DNA from: a virus
Length of the DNA: 53,087 nt
Direction: 5' to 3' (one strand)
IMG/VR virus record: IMGVR_UViG_3300025876_000027
Location: 1-53,087 of that record
In this document: in pieces, positions 1-7,843 of the stretch
Numbering within the stretch: position 1 is the stretch's first letter
Layout: each line of letters opens with the position of its first letter
Notes under the pieces: model-generated
What the model was told of the DNA's origin: nothing
What the model saw: only the letters and a program-made list of their open reading frames with translations
Databases searched by the model: none
Translations under genes and position numbers: made by a program

Positions 1-1
1 A

Positions 2-271
2 GGAACATCTGACACTTTAGACCCAGAGGGTAACGCTTATACAGCAACAAGTATTGGCACAGAGACAATAAGCACTAGTGATCTTTCTGGGTTCACACCT
101 TTTGCTGATCTTACAAACGCTGATGTAGTCGCTTGGACTAAAGCAGCTATGGGTGCAGAGCAGGTTACATCTTTAGAGACAAATCTTGATAGTCAAATAG
201 CTTTAGAGATTACACCTGTTTCAGTAACACTTACTATTGGTGAGCCTGTACCACCCGCTGAAGAAGAATAA
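2..271 (+). CDS. Partial hypothetical phage protein, C-terminal part
   Basis: An open frame enters from the left edge and stops at TAA 269-271, leaving 89 residues without a start codon. The visible part is acidic, with threonine-rich stretches, a central segment FADLTNADVVAWTKAAMGAE and a tail ending in PVPPAEEE. Small proteins with a similar helical Ala/Glu-rich core ending in a proline-containing tail are common in phage structural regions, but I cannot name a function. The window cuts the gene, so length and N-terminal domain are unknown. An in-frame join to the right end of the window shows no ATG, so the window does not simply close into a circle through this gene. Confidence 0.75.
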   Translation, partial: GTSDTLDPEGNAYTATSIGTETISTSDLSGFTPFADLTNADVVAWTKAAMGAEQVTSLETNLDSQIALEITPVSVTLTIGEPVPPAEEE

Positions 272-348
272 GTAAATTTATCGTAAAACGAGTAATAATA
301 AAACCATACCACAACGGTATAACCAATAATAACTAAAAACCAAAACCA

Positions 349-639
349 ATGACACTTTATTATCAAACCACTACATGGAATGGTCAACGTCAATATGACG
401 AAAACCAGATAAATATATGGAAACACATATCCGAAAAAAGCAACTGGAGAATTGTCCAGTTACCTAATGGGTTTTACCAAACTGAATATCAAGACCTTAA
501 TGACGATAGCAAGTGGATAGACACTACTAGACGTGAAACATTACAAGGTGCTGAAGAAGCAATTGATAAAACAGTCGAGCACTACAGTAAGAAAGTTGAA
601 TATAACAACGGACCCAAAGTAGTAAAGACCTTTAAATAA
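349..639 (+). CDS. Hypothetical protein, 96 aa
   Basis: The ATG follows an A-rich leader (ACCAAAACCA) and the frame ends in TAA shortly before groEL. The protein is hydrophilic, rich in aromatic residues and Gln/Asn in its first half (tandem Y-Q-T-T-T-W and W-K-H-I-S motifs) and charged at the end. No signal peptide, membrane segment or catalytic motif is visible, and I do not recognise the family. It lies between a virion-type gene and the chaperonin genes on the same strand, so late expression is likely. Confidence 0.6.
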   Translation: MTLYYQTTTWNGQRQYDENQINIWKHISEKSNWRIVQLPNGFYQTEYQDLNDDSKWIDTTRRETLQGAEEAIDKTVEHYSKKVEYNNGPKVVKTFK

Positions 640-667
640 AACAATAAATTAAATTAAATCAAATCAA

Positions 668-2227
668 ATGTCAGACAATATTGTCAAGAACCTTAACTTT
701 GGCGACGATGCTAGAGTTAATGTATTTAAAGGTATAGAGAAACTCACAAAAGCCGTTAGCTCCACTTTAGGGGCTAGCGGTAAATGTGTCATCTTAGAAG
801 ATGGATCAGGTAATCCAATGATTACAAAAGATGGTGTAACTGTAGCAGAAACAATTACTTTATTAGACCCAGTTGAAAACATGGGTGCTACGTTAATAAA
901 GCAAGCAGCTAAAAAAACAGTTCAAGAAGCTGGTGATGGTACAACCACAGCTACTGTATTAGCTCATGCGATATTAGAACAAGCGTATTCTATAGAAGAT
1001 AAAAACTTAAGTCATAGAGATTTAAAAATGGGTGTAAATAAAGCTGTAGAAAAAGTTATAGCTTATTTAGAGAAAAACTCAATAAAAGTTACTGGAGACA
1101 TGATAGACTCAGTAGCAACAATATCCACTAATAACGATCCAAATCTTGGTAAAATTATTGGTGATGCATTTAGAGCAGTCGGAGAAACCGGCGTAGTAAT
1201 GATGGAACCAACAGCATCAGCTGATACTTTGGTTGAAGTAGTAGAAGGAGTTCAATATGAAAAGGGATTGACTAATTCGAACTTTGTTACTAACCGTGAT
1301 TCAAAAACTGCTGAATTAGAAAACCCTTTAGTAATGTTAGTCGACTCTCCTGTAGAAAGTATAAGACAGATCCAATCGATTCTCGAGCATGTCATAAAAA
1401 GCAATAAAGCTTTATTGATTATAGCTGACGTAGAGCAACCCGTTTTGGCTGCACTTGCGATGAACAAAACTAAAGGAAATATTAAGGTGAATGTTATTAA
1501 TGCCCCAACATATGGTATTAATAAAAAAGACACCTTAGAAGACTTAGCCTTATTAACCGGGGCGAAAGTCATAAACGAAGACCTAGGTGATGATATGGAT
1601 TTAATATCTATTGATTTCTTAGGCACATGCGTAAAAGCTGTTACTAATGACTCAGAAACAATAATTCAAGTTAATCAAAACAAAGAAGAGATTGACGAGA
1701 TAATTGTAAAACTAAAGAAGCAAATAGAAAAAGAAAAAGCACCAGGAGAAGTAATACGATTAGAAAAACGATTAGCTCGTTTATCAGCAAAAGTTGCAAT
1801 CGTAAAAGTAGGTGCTAATTCAGATATAGAGCTTCAAGAAAAGTCAGATAGAATAGAAGATGCAATTTGCGCAACTAAAGCTGCTATTAAAGAAGGTATA
1901 GTTTCTGGTGGTGGTATTGCATTATTAAATGCAGCAGATAACATTAAGCCGTTGTCGATTGGTGAAGAGATCCTCTTAGAGGCTATTAAGGCGCCTTTTA
2001 AGACAATATTAAGTAATGCGGGTATAGTATTAACAATACCTGTTTCCGGTAAAGGAAAAGGCTTAAATGTAGTTACAGGAAAAATGGTAAATATGATTAA
2101 GTCAGGTATTATTGATCCATTGCTTGTTACTAAAAGTGCATTAAGAAATGCAACATCAGTAGCAACAACAATATTATCAACCGATTGTGTAATTAATAAT
2201 TTAAGAATTAATGAAGGCAATAGGTAA
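668..2227 (+). CDS. groL: Chaperonin GroEL (Cpn60, phage-encoded)
   Basis: This is a 519-residue group I chaperonin that would form the ATP-driven folding cage with the GroES encoded next to it. Recognisable features are the nucleotide-binding loop GDGTTTATVL at residues 89-98 (Asp90 matches the catalytic Asp87 of the E. coli protein), the MITKDGVTVA segment near 51-60, an apical domain in the middle and a second ATP-site segment around IEDAICATKAAIKEG followed by SGGGIALL. It is a little shorter than the usual 540-550 residues and lacks the C-terminal Gly-Gly-Met tail. Phage GroELs usually serve folding of the capsid or other virion proteins. The apical region is divergent, so the substrate range may differ from the host chaperonin. 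Confidence 0.97.
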   Translation: MSDNIVKNLNFGDDARVNVFKGIEKLTKAVSSTLGASGKCVILEDGSGNPMITKDGVTVAETITLLDPVENMGATLIKQAAKKTVQEAGDGTTTATVLAHAILEQAYSIEDKNLSHRDLKMGVNKAVEKVIAYLEKNSIKVTGDMIDSVATISTNNDPNLGKIIGDAFRAVGETGVVMMEPTASADTLVEVVEGVQYEKGLTNSNFVTNRDSKTAELENPLVMLVDSPVESIRQIQSILEHVIKSNKALLIIADVEQPVLAALAMNKTKGNIKVNVINAPTYGINKKDTLEDLALLTGAKVINEDLGDDMDLISIDFLGTCVKAVTNDSETIIQVNQNKEEIDEIIVKLKKQIEKEKAPGEVIRLEKRLARLSAKVAIVKVGANSDIELQEKSDRIEDAICATKAAIKEGIVSGGGIALLNAADNIKPLSIGEEILLEAIKAPFKTILSNAGIVLTIPVSGKGKGLNVVTGKMVNMIKSGIIDPLLVTKSALRNATSVATTILSTDCVINNLRINEGNR

Positions 2228-2471
2228 AAATTTAATCATAGAAAAAATAAAAGAAGGAACTACTAAAACAAAAGGTGGTTTACTTCTTGCAGAAGCGCAC
2301 AAAGAAGACGTAAGATATTTAGAGGCTAAGGTGTTAAATGTAGGAGATGATATTATAGGTATAAAACCAGATGATATTATATTTTATGATAGACACGCAG
2401 GTCACTTGATAGAAATAGGTAAAAACTCTTATCATGTTATTAAATTACAAGATATAGTTGTTGTTTTATGA
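2211..2471 (+). CDS. groS: Co-chaperonin GroES (Cpn10)
   Basis: The 86-residue protein starts MKAIGKNLIIEK and contains a mobile-loop region (KEGTTKTKGGLLLAE) followed by the typical beta-barrel pattern KVLNVGDD and the end segment DIVVVL. GroES heptamers cap the GroEL ring and close the folding chamber. Its start overlaps the last 17 bases of groEL, which implies translational coupling. The order groEL then groES is the reverse of the usual bacterial groES-groEL operon, so simple capture of a host operon is unlikely. Confidence 0.93.
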   Translation: MKAIGKNLIIEKIKEGTTKTKGGLLLAEAHKEDVRYLEAKVLNVGDDIIGIKPDDIIFYDRHAGHLIEIGKNSYHVIKLQDIVVVL

Positions 2472-2914
2472 GAAAGCTAGAGGCAAGAGATGTCAAAGAC
2501 ATGGGCTTGTTAAAACATTATCGTATAATACGTAAATGGGCTTGTAAAAACAACAATGTTAATGATGCTGATTTAGAATTATTAATTTATTTCGACTGCA
2601 TGGGACATTTTACCAAGCAGGATTTTAAGACAGGTACATACTCATATAGTTGGGACAATAGAAGATGGAACAGGCTTTTGAAAGAAGGTTGGATTATTGT
2701 TTGGAGAAATCGTAATCATACAACTCAAAAATATAATATTTATGAGGTTTCATTTAAATGTAAACAACTTATTTCCAGGATGTATCGAATAATGCTAGGT
2801 GAGGATGATATACCTACTAGTGAAAGAAGAAATAAATTAATAGCTGGTAATTCATATACTGACAAAGTTTTGACTGAGGCTATATATAATGTAAATAAAG
2901 ATAAAACAAGATAA
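2468..2914 (+). CDS. Winged-helix-like protein, 148 aa
   Basis: The start ATG overlaps the groES stop (ATGA). The first 90 residues read like a winged helix-turn-helix: helices around LLKHYRIIRKWACK and DADLELLIYFDCMG, a recognition-helix-like stretch with RRWNRLLKEG and a wing WIIVWRNRN. The C-terminal 50 residues are basic and helical. That pattern suggests DNA binding, either as a transcription factor or as a virion or packaging component. This is inferred from secondary-structure pattern only. Confidence 0.65.
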   Translation: MRKLEARDVKDMGLLKHYRIIRKWACKNNNVNDADLELLIYFDCMGHFTKQDFKTGTYSYSWDNRRWNRLLKEGWIIVWRNRNHTTQKYNIYEVSFKCKQLISRMYRIMLGEDDIPTSERRNKLIAGNSYTDKVLTEAIYNVNKDKTR

Positions 2915-2916
2915 TC

Positions 2917-3198
2917 ATGAAAGAATCTCCAAATAAAATAGTTCAAGCTCCATTAGCTACAGATCCATTTGGTCAAATAAATACTGGAAGCTTTAATCCA
3001 AATGCTCAAATGGCAGCACAACAAATTTATGGTAGTGAATACGATAGAACAATGGCTATGCCTTCTCGTGGTTTAACTCCAGAGCAAGTTATGGCTAATA
3101 CTCCTTTATCAATGATGGGTTCTCCTTTAGATAAAGCTTTAGTTGGAGACCAAGATAAATTACCTCAAGAACTTCAAGACGCTATTGAAAACTCTTAA
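2917..3198 (+). CDS. Hypothetical protein, 93 aa
   Basis: It begins two bases after the previous stop. The sequence is low in complexity and rich in Met, Pro, Gln and Asn, with short motifs SFNPNAQMAAQQIYG and TPLSMMGSPLDKALVGDQ. It looks intrinsically disordered apart from a C-terminal helix. Similar small MSP-type sequences occur in the following basic proteins, suggesting a virion-associated set. No function can be assigned. Confidence 0.6.
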   Translation: MKESPNKIVQAPLATDPFGQINTGSFNPNAQMAAQQIYGSEYDRTMAMPSRGLTPEQVMANTPLSMMGSPLDKALVGDQDKLPQELQDAIENS

Positions 3199-3214
3199 TA
3201 ATAAATAAATAATA

Positions 3215-3406
3215 ATGGCAAAAACAAAAAACGCTGATTACAACTCCGAGGGAGATGTTGGTCAAAACACAATTTGGGATGGACCACTTAGTCAAGTTGG
3301 TCGTCCACATGGTAAAGGAAGTAGTTCTGGAATTACAGGTATGAAGCTTAAGTTAGCTGCAACACCTTATTCAGCTGGACCTATTACTGCTAAAGCACAA
3401 AAGTAA
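3215..3406 (+). CDS. Hypothetical small protein, 63 aa
   Basis: This short Gly/Lys-rich frame has an A-rich leader (AATAATAATGG) and fits exactly between its neighbours. It has a net positive charge, a glycine-rich centre (RPHGKGSSSGITG) and no hydrophobic core, so it is probably disordered. It belongs to a run of small basic genes between groES and the holin. Confidence 0.55.
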   Translation: MAKTKNADYNSEGDVGQNTIWDGPLSQVGRPHGKGSSSGITGMKLKLAATPYSAGPITAKAQK

Positions 3407-3417
3407 AAAAACATAAT

Positions 3418-3957
3418 ATGCCGGATAAAAATAAAATATCTAAAAAAGATAAAAAGAAATATCCATATATTGAGGCTTACGCTAAAGAAGGCATTGCTCC
3501 TTCTGATTATAAAAACGTAATAAAGTCTGGAACTTTTAATCCCAGAACAGATACCGCTGTTGTGGCTGAAGGTAAATACACAAAAGATCACAGAAGATTT
3601 AAAGATCTTTTTCAAAAAAGAATAGATAAAAAAGTAAATAATAATTTTACAGAAGCTGTTTCAAGTAGTGATAATGTAAAAAACACAACTAAACTAAGTG
3701 GATATCGTGATGATCCTTTTGTTAAAAAATCTGAATTTGGTCCTATTAGTGTTAATAGAAAATCTCCAGGTATAGAGTCAGATGTTTATGTTAGGTCTTT
3801 CAAAAAATCAACAACTCCTTTATATGCTAAAATATCTGATAGCTGTAAAGCAGCCGCAAAACGTAAGTTTAAAGTATGGCCTAGCGCTTATGCTTCTGGC
3901 TGGGGTGTACGCTGCACTAAAGCTGGTGGACCTAGTAATTTTGGTAGTAAAAAATAA
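3418..3957 (+). CDS. Basic protein with C-terminal Cys-containing module, 179 aa
   Basis: The N-terminal 120 residues are lysine-rich and probably disordered. The last 45 residues form a compact motif, SCKAAAKRKFKVWPSAYASG followed by WGVRCTKAGGP, with two cysteines. This WPSAYASG module recurs in small virion-region proteins of aquatic phages and large DNA viruses, where its role is unknown. Its stop codon overlaps the start of the phosphatase gene (TAATG). A DNA-binding or condensing role would fit the charge but is inference. Confidence 0.7.
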   Translation: MPDKNKISKKDKKKYPYIEAYAKEGIAPSDYKNVIKSGTFNPRTDTAVVAEGKYTKDHRRFKDLFQKRIDKKVNNNFTEAVSSSDNVKNTTKLSGYRDDPFVKKSEFGPISVNRKSPGIESDVYVRSFKKSTTPLYAKISDSCKAAAKRKFKVWPSAYASGWGVRCTKAGGPSNFGSKK

Positions 3958-4496
3958 TGTCTTTATTAAAAAACTTTGAATATGATAAGTTTAAAAAAGA
4001 CAAACTACCAAAAGAAAATTCTTTAGAGACTTTTAAGGAAATAAAAGAAATACATAGAATACCTGAAAACAAAAAATTTGTAAAAGATAATGATGACGTT
4101 ACAAAAGTTTTTACTAAAATTGTAGGTAAAGAAAATAAAAAATACATACAAGAACTACTAGATTCATCAAGACCTATAATAGTTAATTTAAAAAAATACT
4201 ACAATAGACCAAGACCAAAAGTTTTAGCAAAAAACTTCGATGTAAAATTAAAAGACATAGAGCTAGATTCTATGAAAACTCCGTCATATCCATCTGGACA
4301 TTCTACTCAAGGTTATTTAGTAGCTGAAATGTTAAAAACAAAATATCCGGAGCAAGCAAAACAGCTTGATCAAAAAGCAAAAGATATATCTGATAGTAGA
4401 AACATAGCTAAGGCACATTACAAATCAGATTCAAGAAAAGGTAAGGAGCTAGGTTTAGAAATGGCAAACTTCATAAAACAAAAACAAAATGGCTAA
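3957..4496 (+). CDS. PAP2-superfamily acid phosphatase
   Basis: All three parts of the class A acid phosphatase/PAP2 signature are present at the right spacing: KKYYNRPRP (residues 79-87, pattern K-x6-RP), PSGH (112-115) and SRNIAKAHYKSD (147-158, pattern SR-x5-H-x3-D). The two histidines (115 and 154) would be the nucleophile and its partner. Members hydrolyse phosphomonoesters, lipid phosphates or nucleotides. No signal peptide or membrane helix is visible, unlike most bacterial relatives, so the enzyme is probably cytoplasmic or carried in the virion. It sits among small basic virion-type genes and overlaps both neighbours. The substrate is unknown. Confidence 0.9.
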   Translation: MSLLKNFEYDKFKKDKLPKENSLETFKEIKEIHRIPENKKFVKDNDDVTKVFTKIVGKENKKYIQELLDSSRPIIVNLKKYYNRPRPKVLAKNFDVKLKDIELDSMKTPSYPSGHSTQGYLVAEMLKTKYPEQAKQLDQKAKDISDSRNIAKAHYKSDSRKGKELGLEMANFIKQKQNG

Positions 4497-4740
4497 AAGC
4501 AAAGTAAAAGGTGGAGGCACCAAGAAAGTGTGCTTGCCGCTAGCTAAAGTTAGAGGCATGAGTAAAGCTCAAAAAGACAAAGTTGTAAGAGCTAAAGAAT
4601 CAGCCGGTAGATCTGGCAAATACAAAAGATCAAGTTCTACTAATGTTAAAGGCGCTAGAAAAAAAGGTGCTACACTTAGAGACTGGTTTGAAAAAGAGAA
4701 TTGGGTAAATGTTAAAACAGGTAAGCCCTGTGGTGAATAA
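4489..4740 (+). CDS. Small basic protein, 83 aa, with LRDWFEKENW module
   Basis: It overlaps the phosphatase gene by 8 bases. The first 60 residues are Lys/Arg/Gly-rich and the end is a conserved-looking module LRDWFEKENWVNVKTGKPCG. Related short modules occur in small proteins of aquatic phages and giant viruses, usually beside proteins like its neighbours here. The high positive charge suggests nucleic-acid contact, but no function is established. Confidence 0.7.
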   Translation: MAKSKVKGGGTKKVCLPLAKVRGMSKAQKDKVVRAKESAGRSGKYKRSSSTNVKGARKKGATLRDWFEKENWVNVKTGKPCGE

Positions 4741-4748
4741 ATAATATT

Positions 4749-5024
4749 ATGTCAGTAAGATTAGTAAAAGCAAATATGGCTTGTAATAAGCCAAAGAAAA
4801 CAACTTCACATCCTAAAAAGTCTCACGTTGTAAAAGCATGTGCTAATGGTAAAGAAAAGATTATACGTTTTGGCGAGCAAGGAGCTAGTACAGCTGGTAA
4901 GCCAAAATCTGGAGAGTCTGCTAAAATGAAAGCTAAAAGAAAATCCTTTAAAGCCCGTCATGGAAAAAACATAGCAAAAGGCAAAATGTCTGCTGCTTAT
5001 TGGGCCGATAAGGTTAAATGGTAA
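4749..5024 (+). CDS. Small basic protein, 91 aa (KEKIIRFG / KMSAAYWADKVKW type)
   Basis: The protein is strongly basic, with a core HVVKACANGKEKIIRFGEQG, a helical SFKARHGKNIAKGK segment and the end SAAYWADKVKW. This arrangement is familiar from small hypothetical proteins of marine phages and some large eukaryotic viruses. It is expressed with two other basic proteins and may be packaged. MSVRL may be a weak start; a second Met (MACNKP, residue 10) is possible. Confidence 0.7.
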   Translation: MSVRLVKANMACNKPKKTTSHPKKSHVVKACANGKEKIIRFGEQGASTAGKPKSGESAKMKAKRKSFKARHGKNIAKGKMSAAYWADKVKW

Positions 5025-5049
5025 ATAACAAAAATAATAATAAGAAATA

Positions 5050-5820
5050 ATGCCGGAAAAAGAAAAAAACGGAAAATTAAAAAAACTTGGTAGAGTTTTA
5101 TCAGGTAAAGATTATGTACTTGGAAATGAAAGAGTTGCGAAAATTGCCAATAAAAAAGCCAAAAAAATTATTGACAGAAAGGGAGGGGCAAATGCAAATA
5201 GAGATGTACTTGACAAACGCGCAGATATCGCAGGCGAAAAAAACAAGTACATGTTGAAATCTAAACTACGTAGTGACGTTGGTGAAATTAAAACAAGAGA
5301 AACGTCTTCTGGAAAAGCAAAAAATTACTCTTATCCAACAAAATATGAATCAAATTCATCTGGAAAAATTGTAGAATCACCAAAAAAAGCTAGACTTCAA
5401 AAAATAATTAAAAACCCAAAAGAATTAGTTAAACCTCAATCAACATTAAAAATGAAAAACGCACCTTTGAAAAAATCAAAACAAAGAATAGAGCAAGATT
5501 ACGCTAGAAACGCTATTGCTGACTATGAGTCTGGTAATAAAAAAGCAGCTAAATACGAAAAGAAAAGAGAACTAGAAGTTGCTGCTGGTGAAGGACCTAA
5601 AATGATGAAATCACCAATGAAGTTGGAATCTGCTGCTCAAGAGAAAAAAGATCTTATGATGGATATGCCAGTAGACGAAAGAGCTGCTGCTAAAATGATG
5701 AAGTCTCCTAATAAAATGGCTGGTGAGTCTCCAATGAAAATGGGTGGATCTTGGATGTCTAAGCACTCTGCTCTTAAAATGATGAAGCCATCTCCAGCAA
5801 AACTTTATAAGAAAAAGTAA
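5050..5820 (+). CDS. Lys/Met-rich protein with repeated MMKSP motifs, 256 aa
   Basis: About one residue in four is lysine. The C-terminal 70 residues repeat a short unit, MMKSPMK, MMKSPNKM, ESPMKMGG, MMKPSPAK, which resembles the SP-K type repeats of histone-like tails. The rest is charged and helical or disordered. A role in DNA condensation or in the virion is plausible, given the neighbouring basic proteins, but unproven. There is no membrane segment and no catalytic motif. Confidence 0.75.
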   Translation: MPEKEKNGKLKKLGRVLSGKDYVLGNERVAKIANKKAKKIIDRKGGANANRDVLDKRADIAGEKNKYMLKSKLRSDVGEIKTRETSSGKAKNYSYPTKYESNSSGKIVESPKKARLQKIIKNPKELVKPQSTLKMKNAPLKKSKQRIEQDYARNAIADYESGNKKAAKYEKKRELEVAAGEGPKMMKSPMKLESAAQEKKDLMMDMPVDERAAAKMMKSPNKMAGESPMKMGGSWMSKHSALKMMKPSPAKLYKKK

Positions 5821-5821
5821 T

Positions 5822-6127
5822 ATGGCTTTTAAAATGGATTCACCTATTTGCACTTGCAATACACCTATATACGAGAGAAATCTTGAAGAAGGTGTAATGG
5901 GAGAGGCTAATAATAATGGAACTATTTTAGTTAACAAAAACCTATCTCCATTAGAGAAACAAAAAGTTGTAGACCATGAAATGGTTCACATTGATCAAAT
6001 GGAAAGAGGCGATCTTGATTACGATAATAATAATGTTTACTGGAAAGGTAAAAAGTACTCAAGAGCTTCTATGGTTGAAGGGGCAAAGAATTTGCCTTGG
6101 GAAAAAGAAGCATATAGAAAAGCATGA
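5822..6127 (+). CDS. HExxH small metallopeptidase-like protein
   Basis: The 101-residue protein has the zinc-binding helix HEMVH (His52, Glu53, His56) in the context VVDHEMVHIDQMERGDL, followed by an acidic segment and LPWEKEA (Glu94/Glu96), which can supply the third zinc ligand as in gluzincin-like families. Two cysteine-rich residues groups near the N-terminus (CTC) are notable. It starts one base after the previous stop and overlaps the holin start. It may process a virion protein or act on the cell envelope. Target unknown. Confidence 0.72.
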   Translation: MAFKMDSPICTCNTPIYERNLEEGVMGEANNNGTILVNKNLSPLEKQKVVDHEMVHIDQMERGDLDYDNNNVYWKGKKYSRASMVEGAKNLPWEKEAYRKA

Positions 6128-6528
6128 GTAAGTTATTACAATTGTTAAGTGGCGGCGTAGTCAAACAAGTTGGCGAAGTGTTAGATAATTTAACAACATC
6201 AAAAGAAGAAAAGCTAAATGCTCAAAAAGCTATTAAAGAAATACTTTTAAAAGCAGATAGCGAAGCTCAACAACAAGTTACCAAAAGATGGGACTCAGAT
6301 ATGAAGTCTGATAGTTTTTTATCAAAAAACATACGACCATTGATTATTGTATATTTAACAGTTATCTTTACAGCGTGTGCTTTCTTTGACGGTAACATAG
6401 GTGGTTTTAATATAGAACCAACCTATATACCTATCTTTCAATCACTACTAGTAACCGTGTACGGTGCATACTTTGTTGGTAGGACATGGGAAAAAGGTAA
6501 AAATATAGGTAATAATAAAAACAAATGA
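6124..6528 (+). CDS. Holin (three-TM holin family-like)
   Basis: An N-terminal amphipathic or coiled part (residues 1-60) precedes SFLSKNIRPLIIVYLTVIF, a first membrane span, then a short loop with GNIGGFNIEP and a second span ending TVYGAYFVGRTWEKG. The SKNIRP and YFVGR-x-EKG landmarks are typical of the Holin_3TMs group found in phages and gene transfer agents. Holins form the membrane lesion that times lysis. The amidase is 27 kb away on the same strand, so the lysis genes are split. Confidence 0.85.
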   Translation: MSKLLQLLSGGVVKQVGEVLDNLTTSKEEKLNAQKAIKEILLKADSEAQQQVTKRWDSDMKSDSFLSKNIRPLIIVYLTVIFTACAFFDGNIGGFNIEPTYIPIFQSLLVTVYGAYFVGRTWEKGKNIGNNKNK

Positions 6529-6797
6529 AAACAATTAAATTAAATCAAATGGAAGAAAATAGCAAAATAACCCCGGAAGAGCTTAAGCAAGTGACTGAGC
6601 TTAATAACAAAATGGTACAGATTCAAGGAGAAATTGGTGCTGGTGAATTGCGTAAAGCAGATCTAGTAACAATGTTCGCTGAAGAGTCTAAGCAAATGGA
6701 AGTTATTAAAAAGGAGCTTGAAGACAAATATGGTAAGGTTAACATCGATTTAAAAGATGGATCTTATGAGCTAATTCCTGAGGAAGAAAATGACTAA
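6525..6797 (+). CDS. Coiled-coil hypothetical protein, 90 aa
   Basis: It overlaps the holin stop (ATGA) and the next gene by 8 bases. Residues 15-70 form a heptad-rich helix (EELKQVTELNNKMVQIQG and QMEVIKKELEDKYG), ending in an acidic tail. No domain is recognised. It is probably co-translated with the holin and could be a lysis accessory or virion protein. Confidence 0.65.
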   Translation: MKTIKLNQMEENSKITPEELKQVTELNNKMVQIQGEIGAGELRKADLVTMFAEESKQMEVIKKELEDKYGKVNIDLKDGSYELIPEEEND

Positions 6798-7017
6798 TGT
6801 AATCAGAAAAATAAGTATAGGTTCTGATTATAAAAACGATGCAATGCACTATGCAGTAGGTCAACAAGTATATGGGGGACATGAAATCTCTCATATACTA
6901 CATGACGAAGAAAATGATTCATATAGTATTCACATCAAGAAAAAAGATGAAGTAATACCTTGGAAAAAGTTCAACTGCAACATGGCTGTATCAATTGAGT
7001 ATGATTTAGAGTACTAA
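6790..7017 (+). CDS. Hypothetical protein, 75 aa
   Basis: A small beta-rich protein with a segment QQVYGGHEISHILHDEEN and an ending VSIEYDLEY. It overlaps its upstream neighbour and is followed directly by the next ATG. Its alternating pattern suggests a compact barrel or sandwich; I do not recognise the family. Confidence 0.65.
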   Translation: MTNVIRKISIGSDYKNDAMHYAVGQQVYGGHEISHILHDEENDSYSIHIKKKDEVIPWKKFNCNMAVSIEYDLEY

Positions 7018-7623
7018 ATGAAAAGCCTATTTGATTTTATTGTAGAGCCATTAAACAGCCAATACAATAATGAAATAAAAGTAGGTGACAAAAGCCTCGT
7101 AACTAACGTTGATTTAGATAATTTTAGATCAGTTAGTAATATGGCCAAAGTTATTTCAACACCAATTGCTTATAAAACAAATATATCTAAAGGTGATATT
7201 GTGGTTATACACCATAATGTTTTTAGAACATTTAGAGATATAAGAGGTAAGCAAAAAACAAGTAGATCAAAGTTTACAGAAAATTTATATTTTGTTGCAA
7301 TGGACCAAGTCTATATGTACAAAAACAAAGAAAAGTGGAATACAATTAACAATAGATGTTTTGTAAAACCACTTGTAAGTAATAATGATCTAACGTTAGA
7401 TAAAGAACGCGAGCTTATTGGTATATTAAAATACGGTAATAGTTCCTTAGAAGCTCTTAAAATCACTCCAGGAGATGTAGTTGGTTACACACCAGATGGT
7501 GAGTATGAATTTTTCATAAACGAAGAGCGATTATATTGTATGAAATCAAATGATATTGTAATTAAATATGAACACCAAGGAGACGAAGTTGAATATAATC
7601 CGAGCTGGGCGAAAAGCAGTTGA
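7018..7623 (+). CDS. GroES-like fold protein (probable tandem Cpn10 domains), 201 aa
   Basis: The middle reads like a Cpn10 barrel (KVISTPIAYKTNISKGDIVV followed by HHNVFRTFRD), and a second half ends with GDVVGYTPDGEYEFFINEER, then LYCMKSNDIVIKYE, which matches the GroES C-terminal pattern GD-x-V...DG...R-x-x-DI. This looks like two GroES-like domains in one chain, as seen in some phages whose co-chaperonins differ from the host form. With a separate conventional GroES at 2211-2471, it may be a specialised cap or a structural protein with the same fold. The assignment rests on pattern only. Confidence 0.55.
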   Translation: MKSLFDFIVEPLNSQYNNEIKVGDKSLVTNVDLDNFRSVSNMAKVISTPIAYKTNISKGDIVVIHHNVFRTFRDIRGKQKTSRSKFTENLYFVAMDQVYMYKNKEKWNTINNRCFVKPLVSNNDLTLDKERELIGILKYGNSSLEALKITPGDVVGYTPDGEYEFFINEERLYCMKSNDIVIKYEHQGDEVEYNPSWAKSS

Positions 7624-7843
7624 GGAATTAATCAAGGTGGCAGAAGAAAAGATCGTTGACTCAGGGGATGATATATCAGCTGACAGACTTAAAAATGCCG
7701 CTGCAACAAAAAAACTAGCAATATTTGATGCTTTTGAAATTCTTACAAGAATACAAACTGAAGAAGATTTATTAAACGAAAAACCAACAGAGGTTGTTAA
7801 AGAAAAAATCTTTAAAGGTTTTGCTGAAGGAAGATCAAAGTAA
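7568..7843 (+). CDS. Probable small terminase subunit-like protein
   Basis: This 91-residue helical protein overlaps the previous gene by 56 bases and ends on the first base of the large terminase start. Its core, DDISADRLKNAAATKKLAIF then DAFEILTRIQ, forms long amphipathic helices like those of small terminase or terminase-adjacent proteins. Small terminase subunits bind the packaging site and regulate the large subunit. Position supports the call; sequence alone does not prove it. Confidence 0.6.
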   Translation: MNTKETKLNIIRAGRKAVEELIKVAEEKIVDSGDDISADRLKNAAATKKLAIFDAFEILTRIQTEEDLLNEKPTEVVKEKIFKGFAEGRSK

